NCBI GenBank assembly: GCA_963597355.1
Contig: CAVBPR010000013.1
Location: forward strand, 69,282 to 133,281
Source of the DNA: UMGS1766 sp963597355
Lineage (GTDB): Bacteria > Bacillota > Clostridia > Oscillospirales > Oscillospiraceae
Reading direction: 5' to 3'
Length of the DNA stretch: 64,000 bases
In this document: piece after piece, positions 41,419 through 50,438 of the stretch
Layout: every line of letters begins with the position of its first letter
Position numbering within the stretch: the stretch's first letter is position 1
Notes under the pieces: model-generated
Told to the model about the DNA's origin: nothing
The model's input: only the letters and a program-made list of their open reading frames with translations
Databases searched by the model: none
Made by a program: the position numbers and the translations under genes

Positions 41419-42888
41419 ATGTATACACCAACATTAGACGAAGCTCGTACCTACGCGAGTAATTATCGGTGCGTTCCGATTTGCCGCACCATCCTGTCCG
41501 ACCGGCGCACCCCGATTGAAGTGCTGAAAGTTCTGAAAAACAACTCCCGGCACTGCTACATGCTGGAAAGTCTGGAAAGTTCCGACCGCTGGGGGCGCTA
41601 TACATTTCTCGGCTATGAACCCCGATTGGAATTGACTTGTGTCGACGGTCAGGTTCGTATCACAGAAGACGAGCAGGTTCGCGTAGAGCAGACATCCGAT
41701 CCCGGTGCGATAATTCGCGCCATTGTTGCAGACCATAAAAGCCCTCGTATTGATGGATTTCCTTCTTTTACCGGAGGGTTAGTCGGCTATTTTTCCTATG
41801 ACTTTATCAAGTATTCCGAACCTAACCTGCATCTGGATGCAGAAGACCAGGAACACTTTAATGACATCGATCTGATGCTGTTCGACCGGGTCATTTGCTT
41901 CGACAACCTGAAGCAGAAAATTATTCTGATTGCAAACGCCTGCACCGACAATCTGGACTCCTCCTACCCGGAAGCGATCCGGGCGCTGGATGAAATGGCC
42001 GATCTGATCAACAACGGAGCTCCTGCAGACATTCAGCCACTCCAGCTGAAGAGTGAATTCCGCCGTCTATTTGACAAAGAACAATATTGTGCCATGGTGG
42101 AAAAAGCCCGGCACTACATTTATGAGGGCGACATTTTCCAGGTGGTTCTCTCCAATCGTATGGATGCCGACTGTGAAGGAAGCCTTTTGGACACCTACCG
42201 GTTGCTTCGCGTAATCAATCCGTCTCCTTATATGTTCTACTTCTCCAGCGATGACATTGAAATCGCCGGTGCATCTCCGGAAACGCTGGTGAAACTGACC
42301 GATGGGACGTTATATACCTTTCCTCTGGCCGGTACAAAACCCCGTGGAAAAACGCCCACGGAAGACGCCATGCTGGAACAACAGTTGCTTGACGATCCGA
42401 AGGAGCGCAGCGAGCACAATATGCTGGTGGATCTCGGCCGTAACGACATCGGCAAAATCAGTCAATTCGGTTCTGTTGCGGTAGAGCAATACATGGATGT
42501 TCTGCGCTACTCCCATGTAATGCATATCGGCTCTACGGTTCGCGGAACCATCCGCGCTGACAAGGACGCAGTAGATGCTGTGTCTGCCATTCTTCCCGCC
42601 GGAACACTCTCGGGTGCCCCCAAGTTCCGCGCCTGCCAGATCATCAATGAACTGGAAAACAACAAGCGCGGCATTTACGGTGGTGCAATCGGCTACATTG
42701 ACTTCACCGGAAATCTGGACACCTGCATTGCCATTCGCATCGCTTTCAAGAAAAACGGAAAGGTTTTCATTCGTTCCGGCGCCGGAATTGTTGCCGACAG
42801 CGTTCCGGAAAGTGAATATCAGGAGTGCATCAACAAAGCGCAGGCCGTGGTCAACGCGGTAAAGCAATCGGAGGGAGGTATTGACTGA
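41419..42888 (+). CDS. trpE: Anthranilate synthase component I
   Basis: A 489-residue chorismate-utilising enzyme that makes anthranilate with ammonia from TrpG. Motifs are FTGGLVGYFSYDF, SPSPYMFYF (written NPSPYMFYF here), GTKPRGKTPTEDAMLEQQLL, DLGRNDIGK, LPAGTLSGAPKFRA and GAGIVADSVPESEYQEC. AAGGAG precedes the ATG. First gene of the trp operon, ending 1 base before the trpG ATG, so the two subunits are co-translated. Confidence 0.96.
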   Translation: MYTPTLDEARTYASNYRCVPICRTILSDRRTPIEVLKVLKNNSRHCYMLESLESSDRWGRYTFLGYEPRLELTCVDGQVRITEDEQVRVEQTSDPGAIIRAIVADHKSPRIDGFPSFTGGLVGYFSYDFIKYSEPNLHLDAEDQEHFNDIDLMLFDRVICFDNLKQKIILIANACTDNLDSSYPEAIRALDEMADLINNGAPADIQPLQLKSEFRRLFDKEQYCAMVEKARHYIYEGDIFQVVLSNRMDADCEGSLLDTYRLLRVINPSPYMFYFSSDDIEIAGASPETLVKLTDGTLYTFPLAGTKPRGKTPTEDAMLEQQLLDDPKERSEHNMLVDLGRNDIGKISQFGSVAVEQYMDVLRYSHVMHIGSTVRGTIRADKDAVDAVSAILPAGTLSGAPKFRACQIINELENNKRGIYGGAIGYIDFTGNLDTCIAIRIAFKKNGKVFIRSGAGIVADSVPESEYQECINKAQAVVNAVKQSEGGID

Positions 42889-42889
42889 T

Positions 42890-43465
42890 ATGGTTTTGCT
42901 TATTGATAATTACGACAGCTTCTCGTATAATCTATATCAGCTGGTCGGGTCGATTGACCCGGACATCAAGGTAATTCGAAATGACGAACTGACCTTAGAA
43001 CAGATCGAAGCGCTTCACCCTCGTAGAATCATTCTCTCTCCCGGTCCCGGTAAGCCCAGCGAAAGCGGCATCTGTGAAGATGTTATCCGTTATTTTGGCG
43101 GAAAAATTCCCATGCTCGGTGTCTGCTTAGGACATCAGGCAATCTGCGAAGTGTTTGGTGCAACCGTCACCTATGCATCCCAGTTGATGCATGGCAAGCA
43201 ATCCCAAATGCATTTAGACACCAACAGCACACTTTTCCGTGGACTGCCCGCCATCGTTCCCGCCGCTCGCTACCACTCCCTTGCCGCAGCCGCAGATACC
43301 ATTCCGCCTTGTCTGAATGTGACCGCTCAAACAGAGGATGGCGAGGTCATGGCAGTAGAACACAGGGATATGCCGATTTACGGTGTACAGTTTCATCCGG
43401 AAAGCATTCTGACTCCCAACGGAGAGCAGATGATGCGCAACTTCCTATTCGACTACATTATTTGA
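42890..43465 (+). CDS. trpG: Anthranilate synthase component II (glutamine amidotransferase)
   Basis: A 191-residue class I glutamine amidotransferase. LIDNYDSFSYNL at the start, the nucleophile in MLGVCLGHQAI, and VQFHPESILTPNG at the end are diagnostic. It supplies ammonia to TrpE. GGAGGGAGG lies 11 bases before the ATG. Confidence 0.96.
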   Translation: MVLLIDNYDSFSYNLYQLVGSIDPDIKVIRNDELTLEQIEALHPRRIILSPGPGKPSESGICEDVIRYFGGKIPMLGVCLGHQAICEVFGATVTYASQLMHGKQSQMHLDTNSTLFRGLPAIVPAARYHSLAAAADTIPPCLNVTAQTEDGEVMAVEHRDMPIYGVQFHPESILTPNGEQMMRNFLFDYII

Positions 43466-43482
43466 TTCAGGAGGGGTTTAAA

Positions 43483-44505
43483 ATGATCAAAGAAGCAATC
43501 ACCAAAATCGTCCAGAAGGAAGACTTAACCTACGACGAAAGCTACGCCGTGATGAACGAAATCATGAGCGGAGAAACCACTCCAACACAAAACGCAGCTT
43601 TCCTGGCAGCACTGTCCACCAAGAGCACCCGTGCGGAGACAATTGCCGAAATTTCCGGCTGTGCCGCCGCAATGCGGGACCATGCCATTCCTCTGGATCG
43701 GGGCGATCTGGAAACGCTGGAGATTGTCGGTACCGGTGGCGACGGCGCCCACAGCATCAACATTTCTTCCACCTCCGCTATCATCATCGCTTCTGCCGGT
43801 GTGCCGGTCAGCAAGCACGGCAATGTGGCCGCTTCTTCTCAGTGCGGTGCGGCAAATGTGCTGGAGGAGCTGGGCGTAAACGTCCGTCTGGAACCGGAGA
43901 AAATGGCAAAGGTACTCCAGGATACCGGCATCTGCTTTATGCACGCGCAAGTGTATCACACGTCTATGAAATATGTGGGAGCCATTCGAAAAGAGCTTGG
44001 CTTCCGCACTGTGTTCAACATTCTTGGGCCGCTGACAAACCCGGCGCATCCAACCATGCAGTTGCTGGGTGTATACGATGAATACCTCCTTCAGCCCATG
44101 GCACAGGTATTAAGCGGCCTTGGTGTAAAACGCGGTATGGTGGTCTACGGACAGGACAAGCTGGACGAGGTGTCCATCAGCGCGCCTACCTCAGTGTGCG
44201 AATTTAAAGACGGCTGGTACAAAACCTATACCATTCAGCCGGAGGATTTTGGACTGACTCGCGGCACAAAAGAAGATATTGTGGGCGGAGATCCTGCATA
44301 CAATGCGCAAATCTCCCGTGGCATCCTGTCTGGCATGATTACCGGCCCCAAGCGTGACATCGTTCTGTTGAATTCCGCCTGCGGTCTGTACATCGCCGGT
44401 AAGGTGGACAGCATCCAGGCTGGCGTAGAACTTGCCGCCGACTTGATCGGCAGCGGCAAAGCGCTTCAAAAGCTGGATGAATTTGTCGCCGCAACAAATT
44501 CATAA
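43483..44505 (+). CDS. trpD: Anthranilate phosphoribosyltransferase
   Basis: A 340-residue enzyme joining anthranilate and PRPP. Motifs are GTGGDGAHSINISST, KHGNVAASSQCGAANVLEELG (core KHGNVAASSQCG), GFRTVFNILGPLTNPAHP and YGQDKLDEVSI. The ATG at 43483 follows CAGGAGGGG; frames extending upstream into trpG are not used. Confidence 0.96.
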   Translation: MIKEAITKIVQKEDLTYDESYAVMNEIMSGETTPTQNAAFLAALSTKSTRAETIAEISGCAAAMRDHAIPLDRGDLETLEIVGTGGDGAHSINISSTSAIIIASAGVPVSKHGNVAASSQCGAANVLEELGVNVRLEPEKMAKVLQDTGICFMHAQVYHTSMKYVGAIRKELGFRTVFNILGPLTNPAHPTMQLLGVYDEYLLQPMAQVLSGLGVKRGMVVYGQDKLDEVSISAPTSVCEFKDGWYKTYTIQPEDFGLTRGTKEDIVGGDPAYNAQISRGILSGMITGPKRDIVLLNSACGLYIAGKVDSIQAGVELAADLIGSGKALQKLDEFVAATNS

Positions 44506-44543
44506 CTCCGCATACCATATAAATTTTAACTTTGGAGGTCATT

Positions 44544-45335
44544 ATGCCGACCATTCTGGATACCATTGCAGACTACGCACGACTGCGCGTTGCTCAGGAC
44601 AAAGAACAAAACAGTCTCGATGTGCTCAAGCAGTTGTGCGCCCAGGCAGGCGCAGGAAACGGTGCCGCCTTTGAACAGGCACTGCACAAAGACGGCATGA
44701 GCTTTATCTGCGAGGTAAAAAAAGCCTCTCCCTCGAAAGGGATTATCTCGCCGGATTTCCCCTACCTGAAGATAGCCCGGGATTACGCGGCAGCGGGAGC
44801 GGATTGTATTTCCTGCCTGACGGAACCCAAATGGTTTCTCGGCTCAGATGACATTTTCAAAGAAATACGCGCCGCTGTGCCCACGCCGATGATCCGCAAG
44901 GACTTTGTTGTGGATGAATATCAACTCTATCAGGCGCGTCTGATGGGCGCAAACTGCGTGCTTCTGATCTGCTCTCTGCTTGACACAAAGACAATTCAGC
45001 GGTATCTTACCATATGTGAGTCGCTTGGCCTGTCTGCCCTGGTGGAAGCACATGACAAAGACCAGATTGCCTCTGCCGTTTCCGCCGGTGCACGCTTGAT
45101 TGGCGTAAACAACCGCAATTTAAATGATTTTTCCGTTGACTTTTCTAACGCCGCCCGTCTGAGGGATCTGATTCCACCCAACGCGGTTTACGTTGCCGAA
45201 TCCGGTGTTGCAAATCCGCAGGATGTGGCCGCTTTACGTGCGATTGGCGCAGACGCCGCCCTGATTGGTGAAGCATTAATGCGCGCAGAAGATAAGCAGG
45301 CTATGTTGGCAGAGATGAGAAGGTGTGCAGAATGA
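44544..45335 (+). CDS. trpC: Indole-3-glycerol-phosphate synthase
   Basis: A 263-residue TIM-barrel enzyme closing the indole ring. Visible are FICEVKKASPSKG, PMIRKDFVVDEYQ, LIGVNNRNLNDFSVD and VAESGVANPQDV. TTGGAGG precedes the ATG. Its stop overlaps the trpF start by 4 bases. Confidence 0.96.
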   Translation: MPTILDTIADYARLRVAQDKEQNSLDVLKQLCAQAGAGNGAAFEQALHKDGMSFICEVKKASPSKGIISPDFPYLKIARDYAAAGADCISCLTEPKWFLGSDDIFKEIRAAVPTPMIRKDFVVDEYQLYQARLMGANCVLLICSLLDTKTIQRYLTICESLGLSALVEAHDKDQIASAVSAGARLIGVNNRNLNDFSVDFSNAARLRDLIPPNAVYVAESGVANPQDVAALRAIGADAALIGEALMRAEDKQAMLAEMRRCAE

Positions 45336-45946
45336 GTACAAAAACAAAAATCAAAATCTGTGGTTTGTCTCGCGAGCGAGACATTGACATTGCAAACCAG
45401 CATCTGCCGGACTACATCGGTTTTGTGCTCCACTACCCCAAAAGCCGTCGATATGTTTCTGTTGAACGGGCACAGGAACTGGGGCGCTTACTGAATCCCG
45501 GCATTCGCATTGTCGGCGTGCTGGTCGATCAGCCCCTGGAAACCGCGGCTGCACTTCTCAACAATTGCGTTATCGACATCGCTCAACTTCACGGTCAGGA
45601 AGACGAAAATTATATCCGAGCGCTGAAAGAACGCACCGGAAAACAAGTGTGGAAGGCGTTCCAGATTCATTCTCCCGAGGATGTCGCCGCAGCGCGTGAC
45701 AGCAGCGCGGATATGCTGGTATTAGACAGTGGCATGGGCAGCGGAGAAAGCTTTGACTGGTCGCTCATTGCGGATTTTGACCGCCCCTATTTTCTGGCCG
45801 GCGGCATCAATCCCCAAAACGCAGTACGCTGCGTGAAACAACTGCACCCCTATGGAATCGATCTCTCCAGTGGCGTTGAAACCAATGGAGTGAAAGATAA
45901 AGGCAAGATCTCCTCCGTTATCCATGCGGTTCGGGGGATGAAATGA
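45332..45946 (+). CDS. trpF: Phosphoribosylanthranilate isomerase
   Basis: A 204-residue TIM-barrel isomerase. KIKICGLSRERDI near the start, VGVLVDQ, IAQLHGQEDENYI, and FLAGGINPQNA with GIDLSSGVETNGVKDKGKI near the end are typical. It overlaps trpC (ATGA). A transaldolase-like gene follows it instead of trpB. Confidence 0.95.
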   Translation: MSTKTKIKICGLSRERDIDIANQHLPDYIGFVLHYPKSRRYVSVERAQELGRLLNPGIRIVGVLVDQPLETAAALLNNCVIDIAQLHGQEDENYIRALKERTGKQVWKAFQIHSPEDVAAARDSSADMLVLDSGMGSGESFDWSLIADFDRPYFLAGGINPQNAVRCVKQLHPYGIDLSSGVETNGVKDKGKISSVIHAVRGMK

Positions 45947-45970
45947 ATTGAAAGGAAAAGGTGAATTGCA

Positions 45971-46630
45971 ATGAAACTGTTCCTGGACACTGCGAATGTG
46001 GACGAAATCCGCAAAGCAAACGAGATGGGTGTTATCTGTGGTGTTACAACCAACCCCAGCTTGATTGCCAAGGAGGGTCGCGATTATGCCGAGACCCTGC
46101 GTGAAATCTGCGGTATCGTAGACGGCCCGATTTCCGGCGAAGTGAAGGCAACTACCGAAGATGCCGTTGGCATGATTAAGGAAGGCCGCGAGATTTTTGC
46201 CATTGACCCGAAGCACATGGTCGTCAAAATTCCCATGACTCTGGAAGGTTTGAAGGCAATTAAAATTCTGTCTGCTGAGGGCATTCCCACCAACTGCACT
46301 CTGATCTTCAGCACCAACCAGGCTTTGCTGGCCGCTCGCGCCGGTGCAACCTATGTCAGCCCCTTTGTTGGCCGTCTGGACGACATCAATGAAGATGGTC
46401 TGGCTTTGATTGAGGACATCGCAAATGTCTTTGCCCTGTATGATGACATTCATACCGAAATCATCTCCGCATCCGTGCGCAACACTGCCCATGTGTTGGG
46501 CTGTGCACGTGTCGGTGCTGATATTGCCACCGTGCCCTTTAAGGTCATCGAGCAGATGGCCAAGCACCCCCTCACCGATTCCGGAATTGTGAAATTCCAG
46601 GAGGATTACCGCAAGGTATTTGGTGACTAA
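45971..46630 (+). CDS. Transaldolase/fructose-6-phosphate aldolase family protein
   Basis: A 219-residue short transaldolase-type TIM barrel (TalC/Fsa group). MKLFLDTANVDEIRKANEMG, CGVTTNPSLIAKEGRDY, the Schiff-base lysine in HMVVKIPMTLEGLKA, and ATYVSPFVGRLDDI are characteristic. Enzymes of this group act as transaldolase or split fructose-6-phosphate. It has its own ribosome site (AAAGGTGA) inside the trp operon, between trpF and trpB. Transaldolase makes erythrose-4-phosphate, a precursor of chorismate, so a supply role for tryptophan synthesis is reasonable but inferred. Confidence 0.92.
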   Translation: MKLFLDTANVDEIRKANEMGVICGVTTNPSLIAKEGRDYAETLREICGIVDGPISGEVKATTEDAVGMIKEGREIFAIDPKHMVVKIPMTLEGLKAIKILSAEGIPTNCTLIFSTNQALLAARAGATYVSPFVGRLDDINEDGLALIEDIANVFALYDDIHTEIISASVRNTAHVLGCARVGADIATVPFKVIEQMAKHPLTDSGIVKFQEDYRKVFGD

Positions 46631-46640
46631 CAAAATAGTT

Positions 46641-46672
46641 TATGATGCCAGAGCAAACGCTCTGGCATCATA
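46641..46672 (+). other. Intercistronic hairpin between the transaldolase gene and trpB
   Basis: TATGATGCCAGAGC pairs with GCTCTGGCATCATA around AAAC. No T tract follows, so it is more likely an mRNA-stability or processing element than a terminator. Confidence 0.6.
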
Positions 46673-46720
46673 AAGACGTTGACACTCTATCACTTGAAAG
46701 TTTTAAGGAGCGAAGTAATC

Positions 46721-47905
46721 ATGTCCAACGGACGATTTGGCATCCACGGCGGTCAGTACATCCCCGAAACGCTGATGAACGCTGTCATTGAGCTGGAGGA
46801 AGCCTATAACCACTACAAGAACGACCCTTCCTTTCTGGCGGAGCTGGACGAGCTTTACCGCAACTATGCCGGTCGTCCTTCGTTGCTGTACTATGCAGAG
46901 AAAATGACCCGCGATTTAGGCGGTGCCAAAATCTATCTCAAGCGGGAAGACTTAAATCACACCGGCGCCCACAAAATTAACAACGCCATCGGCCAGGCCC
47001 TGCTGGCAAAAAAGATGGGAAAAACCCGTCTGATTGCTGAAACCGGTGCCGGCCAGCACGGAGTAGCAACCGCAACCATCGCCGCTTATCTTGGCATGGA
47101 GTGCGAAGTCTACATGGGCAAGGTGGATATGGAGCGGCAGGCACTGAATGTTTATCGTATGCGGCTGATGGGCGCTCAGGTTCACGGCGTGGAGACCGGA
47201 ACTGCCACTTTGAAGGATGCTGTCAGTGAATGTATGCGGGAATGGACCAGCCGCATCAGCGACACACACTATCTGTTAGGTTCCTGCATGGGTCCCCACC
47301 CCTTCCCCACAATTGTACGGGATTTCCAGGCGGTCATTTCCAAGGAAATCAAAGAACAGATGCTGGAAAAGGAAGGCCGCCTGCCTGATACGGTGATTGC
47401 CTGTGTCGGTGGCGGAAGCAATGCCATCGGAACTTTCTATCATTTCATTGATGATCCGGACGTTCAGCTCATTGGCTGTGAAGCCGCCGGACGCGGTATT
47501 GATACTTTTGAAACCGCCGCAACCGTCAACACCGGCCGCATTGGTATTTTCCATGGCATGAAGAGTTATTTCTGCCAGGACGAATACGGACAGATTGCTC
47601 CGGTTTACTCCATTTCCGCCGGTCTGGACTACCCCGGCATCGGGCCGGAACACGCATGGCTGCACGACACCGGCCGCGCAACCTATGTCCCTGTCACCGA
47701 TGATGAGGCTGTGGATGCATTTGAATATCTGTCTCGTACGGAAGGCATTATTCCCGCAATTGAATCTGCACACGCAGTGGCCTATGCCATGAAGCTTGCT
47801 CCCACCATGGACAAAGACAAGACGATTGTCATTACTTTGTCTGGTCGCGGTGATAAAGATGTTGCAGCAATTGCCCGTTACAGAGGGGAGGATCTCCATG
47901 ATTAA
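46721..47905 (+). CDS. trpB: Tryptophan synthase beta chain
   Basis: A 394-residue PLP enzyme making tryptophan from indole and serine. The PLP lysine is in NHTGAHKINNAIGQALLA; ETGAGQHGVATATIAA, GSCMGPHPFPTIVRDFQ, ACVGGGSNAIGTF and LSGRGDKD are also present. The internal ATG at 46721 is used because AAGGAG lies before it and the N-terminus SNGRFGIHGGQYIPETLM is canonical. It overlaps trpA by 8 bases. Confidence 0.97.
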   Translation: MSNGRFGIHGGQYIPETLMNAVIELEEAYNHYKNDPSFLAELDELYRNYAGRPSLLYYAEKMTRDLGGAKIYLKREDLNHTGAHKINNAIGQALLAKKMGKTRLIAETGAGQHGVATATIAAYLGMECEVYMGKVDMERQALNVYRMRLMGAQVHGVETGTATLKDAVSECMREWTSRISDTHYLLGSCMGPHPFPTIVRDFQAVISKEIKEQMLEKEGRLPDTVIACVGGGSNAIGTFYHFIDDPDVQLIGCEAAGRGIDTFETAATVNTGRIGIFHGMKSYFCQDEYGQIAPVYSISAGLDYPGIGPEHAWLHDTGRATYVPVTDDEAVDAFEYLSRTEGIIPAIESAHAVAYAMKLAPTMDKDKTIVITLSGRGDKDVAAIARYRGEDLHD

Positions 47906-48668
47906 AATCCAAGATGCATTTCAAAACGGAAAGGCATTTATCCCCTTTCTGACCTGCGGTGACCCGGATCTGGAAACAACCGAAGCACTGGTGAAGGCAA
48001 TGGCAGAAGCAGGCGCCGACCTCATTGAGCTTGGAATTCCGTTCTCTGATCCCACCGCTGAGGGCCCTGTGATTCAGGCCGCCAATCTGCGTTCTCTATC
48101 CGCCGGAACCACCACAGACAAGGTATTTGAGCTTGTAAAGCGGCTTCGGGAAACGGTCACTATTCCCATGGTATTTATGACCTATGCCAACGTGGTGTTT
48201 TCCTATGGAACGGAAAAATTTCTCTCCCGGGCTGCGGATGCCGGTGTGCAGGGACTGATTCTCCCGGATGTTCCCTTCGAGGAAAAAGCAGATTTTGAAC
48301 CGATGTGCAAACAATATGGTTTGGAGCTGATCAGTATGATCGCCCCCACTTCTCAGGACCGTATCCAAATGATCGCAAAAGAGGCCTCCGGTTTCATCTA
48401 CTGCGTCTCCTCCCTCGGTGTTACTGGCGTGCGCAATAATATCACCACCGATGTCGGCAGCATGATTCAACTGGTACGCAAAGCTACAAGCACTCCTGCA
48501 GCCGTTGGCTTTGGCATTTCCACACCAGAACAAGCCGCAGCGATGGCGCAGGTTGCGGATGGCGTTATCGTCGGCAGTGCCATTGTTAAACTCATTGCGC
48601 AGCATGGAAAAAATGCTGTGCAGCCGGTAGCCGAGTATGTGAAGGCTATGAAAACCGCTATTCAATAA
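47898..48668 (+). CDS. trpA: Tryptophan synthase alpha chain
   Basis: A 256-residue TIM barrel cleaving indole-3-glycerol phosphate to indole, which passes to TrpB. FIPFLTCGDPDLETT, the catalytic ELGIPFSDPTAEGPVIQAA (Glu and Asp), VTGVRNN and GFGISTPEQAAAM are diagnostic. Start at 47898 with GAGGGGAGGA before it. Last gene of the operon. Confidence 0.97.
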   Translation: MIKIQDAFQNGKAFIPFLTCGDPDLETTEALVKAMAEAGADLIELGIPFSDPTAEGPVIQAANLRSLSAGTTTDKVFELVKRLRETVTIPMVFMTYANVVFSYGTEKFLSRAADAGVQGLILPDVPFEEKADFEPMCKQYGLELISMIAPTSQDRIQMIAKEASGFIYCVSSLGVTGVRNNITTDVGSMIQLVRKATSTPAAVGFGISTPEQAAAMAQVADGVIVGSAIVKLIAQHGKNAVQPVAEYVKAMKTAIQ

Positions 48669-48688
48669 AATCAATAATTCAGCAAAGA

Positions 48689-48730
48689 GGCACTGTTTTC
48701 TTGGCTTGGCTGAGCCAAGAAAACAGTGCC
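48689..48730 (+). terminator. Terminator of the trp operon
   Basis: GGCACTGTTTTCTTGGCT and its complement around a 6-base loop, 20 bases after the trpA stop. Confidence 0.75.
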
Positions 48731-48797
48731 CCAAATTTTGTACCTTTTCTTCTGAAGCTTTCCAGTTTGAATCCGGTCCATTCCCCTGAAAACAGCA

Positions 48798-48825
48798 GAT
48801 GCGCCTGACTTTCGTCAGACGCATC
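48798..48825 (-). terminator. Hairpin that may be the old terminator of a tRNA
   Basis: Minus strand GATGCGTCTGAC-GAAA-GTCAGGCGCATC followed by TGCTGTTTTC. It lies just downstream of the tRNA 3' fragment at 48,844, where a tRNA terminator would be. Confidence 0.5.
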
Positions 48826-48843
48826 TATGCCGTTGAACTAACA

Positions 48844-48872
48844 TGGTGGACCGGATCGGATTCGAACCGACG
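48844..48872 (-). repeat. tRNA 3'-end fragment, putative attachment-site repeat
   Basis: On the minus strand this reads as the T arm, acceptor 3' strand and CCA of a tRNA (GTCGGTTCGAATCCGAT, then CCGGTCCACCA). No D arm or anticodon arm lies upstream. 28 of its 29 bases are repeated at 63,946-63,974, the 3' end of a tRNA-Ala at the right edge. A 3' tRNA piece at one side and a tRNA 3' end at the other is the usual footprint of site-specific integration. Confidence 0.7.
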
Positions 48873-48924
48873 CCCGAACACATACGGAACAGATACACAA
48901 ATACAAGCTCAACTCATTCAAACT

Positions 48925-50181
48925 TCACTGTGAATCCACGGGTTGCGGATTGCGCTTCCACAAAACAACGACACACAACGCAGCTATCACTGTCATTGCA
49001 ATCATACCGATATACGCCATATCCAATGTACCGGTTGCATCCAGAATAGCGGACATATAAAATACACCGAAAGCACTGAAAATGCTCTCAAATGCATATA
49101 GCCAACCATTGACTACAGCAAAGTTGTCTCGACCATAGATGTAGGAAATGATAGACGGCTGGATGTTCTGCAAGCCACCCGTCATGCCTGCGATACCGAG
49201 AGCCGCACCGCCAATCAGGACAATATTATTGCCCCGAACAAACAGCAAACAGATCGCCGCAAGCAAATTAAATCCACATACCAGCAGAAACGCGGCAGGT
49301 GTTCCTGCCTTGTCATCTACTACGCCAACCACATAGCTCAATGCTACGCCCAGCAGTGCGGAGATAGTAAGCGTAGACAAGTACACTGGTGCAGCAGTAC
49401 CTACAGCACTCATGCGAACAACAAAAAATGCCATAAATCCAATCAGAGACAACCATAACAGACCGATGCCGACAATAATTAGATATGTATCCACCTTGGA
49501 CAGCACCGTCTTGACAAGCATATTGTTCTTCTTGTCATCCTTTACCAACGCAGAGGCCGGAGCTTCCGCTGCTCCGTCAGGATGCAGTCCGCATTGTTCG
49601 GGCGAACCCTTGATGCCAACAAGAAACACTATCCCAACTACTACAACGATTGCTCCCAGTACCAAATACGTCCCATGAAAGCCCAATGCAGAGCCTACAC
49701 TGGCTGTCAATATAGCAACCAAGCTGGCTGAACACAGAGGACCACCCATAGTCACGATGCCAAAGGCACGGCCACGAGTCTCAATGAACCAGTTTGTGCA
49801 CATATTTTGCACACCCAGTACCAAGGAAATCACCATTATGCGCACAACGAACAGGCAGATGGAGTAAAGAACGACATTGTCGTTTGCCAGACCGATACCA
49901 ATCGTACCCGCGCCAAGCAGGAGTGTGCATATTCCCATCAGACGATTAGCGGGGAATTTGTAGTACAAAATTCCGAATACAACAGCAAGGGGGATCACCG
50001 CATAGCTTGCAACGGTGATGGGATTGGTGATGGTGAGTGCCGACCAATGATAAGTCTCAGCATAATAGGGCTGAAGAATGTTGACATGGTCATTCATCAG
50101 ACCGGTCCCTAAATAGTAGGCGATCACACCAAACAGGTAAATAGGAAGAGCCTTGCGTTTAAATGTGGCTTTCGTGTCCAT
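48925..50181 (-). CDS. Major facilitator superfamily transporter
   Basis: A 418-residue polytopic transporter with about twelve hydrophobic segments. It resembles the oxalate/formate or monocarboxylate antiporter type in style (an N-terminal GVIAYYLGTGLMNDHV, a central hydrophilic loop with SPEQCGLHPDG, typical after helix 6). GAGGAACGAG precedes the ATG at 50181. It follows the fucose-isomerase-like, desulfurase-like and flavoenzyme-fragment genes on the same strand and likely imports their substrate or exports a product. Substrate unknown. Confidence 0.85.
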   Translation of the reverse strand: MDTKATFKRKALPIYLFGVIAYYLGTGLMNDHVNILQPYYAETYHWSALTITNPITVASYAVIPLAVVFGILYYKFPANRLMGICTLLLGAGTIGIGLANDNVVLYSICLFVVRIMVISLVLGVQNMCTNWFIETRGRAFGIVTMGGPLCSASLVAILTASVGSALGFHGTYLVLGAIVVVVGIVFLVGIKGSPEQCGLHPDGAAEAPASALVKDDKKNNMLVKTVLSKVDTYLIIVGIGLLWLSLIGFMAFFVVRMSAVGTAAPVYLSTLTISALLGVALSYVVGVVDDKAGTPAAFLLVCGFNLLAAICLLFVRGNNIVLIGGAALGIAGMTGGLQNIQPSIISYIYGRDNFAVVNGWLYAFESIFSAFGVFYMSAILDATGTLDMAYIGMIAMTVIAALCVVVLWKRNPQPVDSQ

Positions 50182-50233
50182 ATCTCGTTCCTCTTTTCTA
50201 TTATAGAATATCCATCCCCGCAGCGAACCCTTC

Positions 50234-50434
50234 CTAGGCTGCCTGTTTGACCTGGCGCGGTTCCTTTGCATCTCCAGTCACAACAAACCAGGAGCAGCAG
50301 TTGTGAAGCATCTCGACAGTCTCTGTGTTGGATTGGCTTCCACAGCCATATAGCACAGTGTCCACGCGGGTAAAATGTTCATTTCCGCTGGCATCTCGCC
50401 AGTGCACACCATCTTTTCCTCCGTTTGCATTCAT
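50234..50434 (-). pseudogene. C-terminal remnant of an enoate reductase/old-yellow-enzyme-type flavoenzyme
   Basis: A 66-codon frame beginning MNANGGKDGVHW and ending in TRVDTVLYGCGSQSNTETV, then CCSWFVVTGDAKEPRQVKQA. This matches the end of the FAD/NAD-binding domain of NADH:flavin oxidoreductase/2,4-dienoyl-CoA reductase family enzymes (normally 640-680 residues), where G-x-R-x-N and the V-x-G-D-x-x-x-P-R motif bind FAD. The upstream part is replaced by the desulfurase-like gene, so it looks like the broken tail left by a deletion or insertion. It could still be translated as a short peptide. Confidence 0.65.
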
Positions 50435-50438
50435 TTTC

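Noticed and set aside
48844..48930. A complete tRNA gene at 48.84 kb
   Set aside because: Only the T arm and acceptor 3' strand can be folded; no anticodon arm, D arm or 5' acceptor strand lies upstream.
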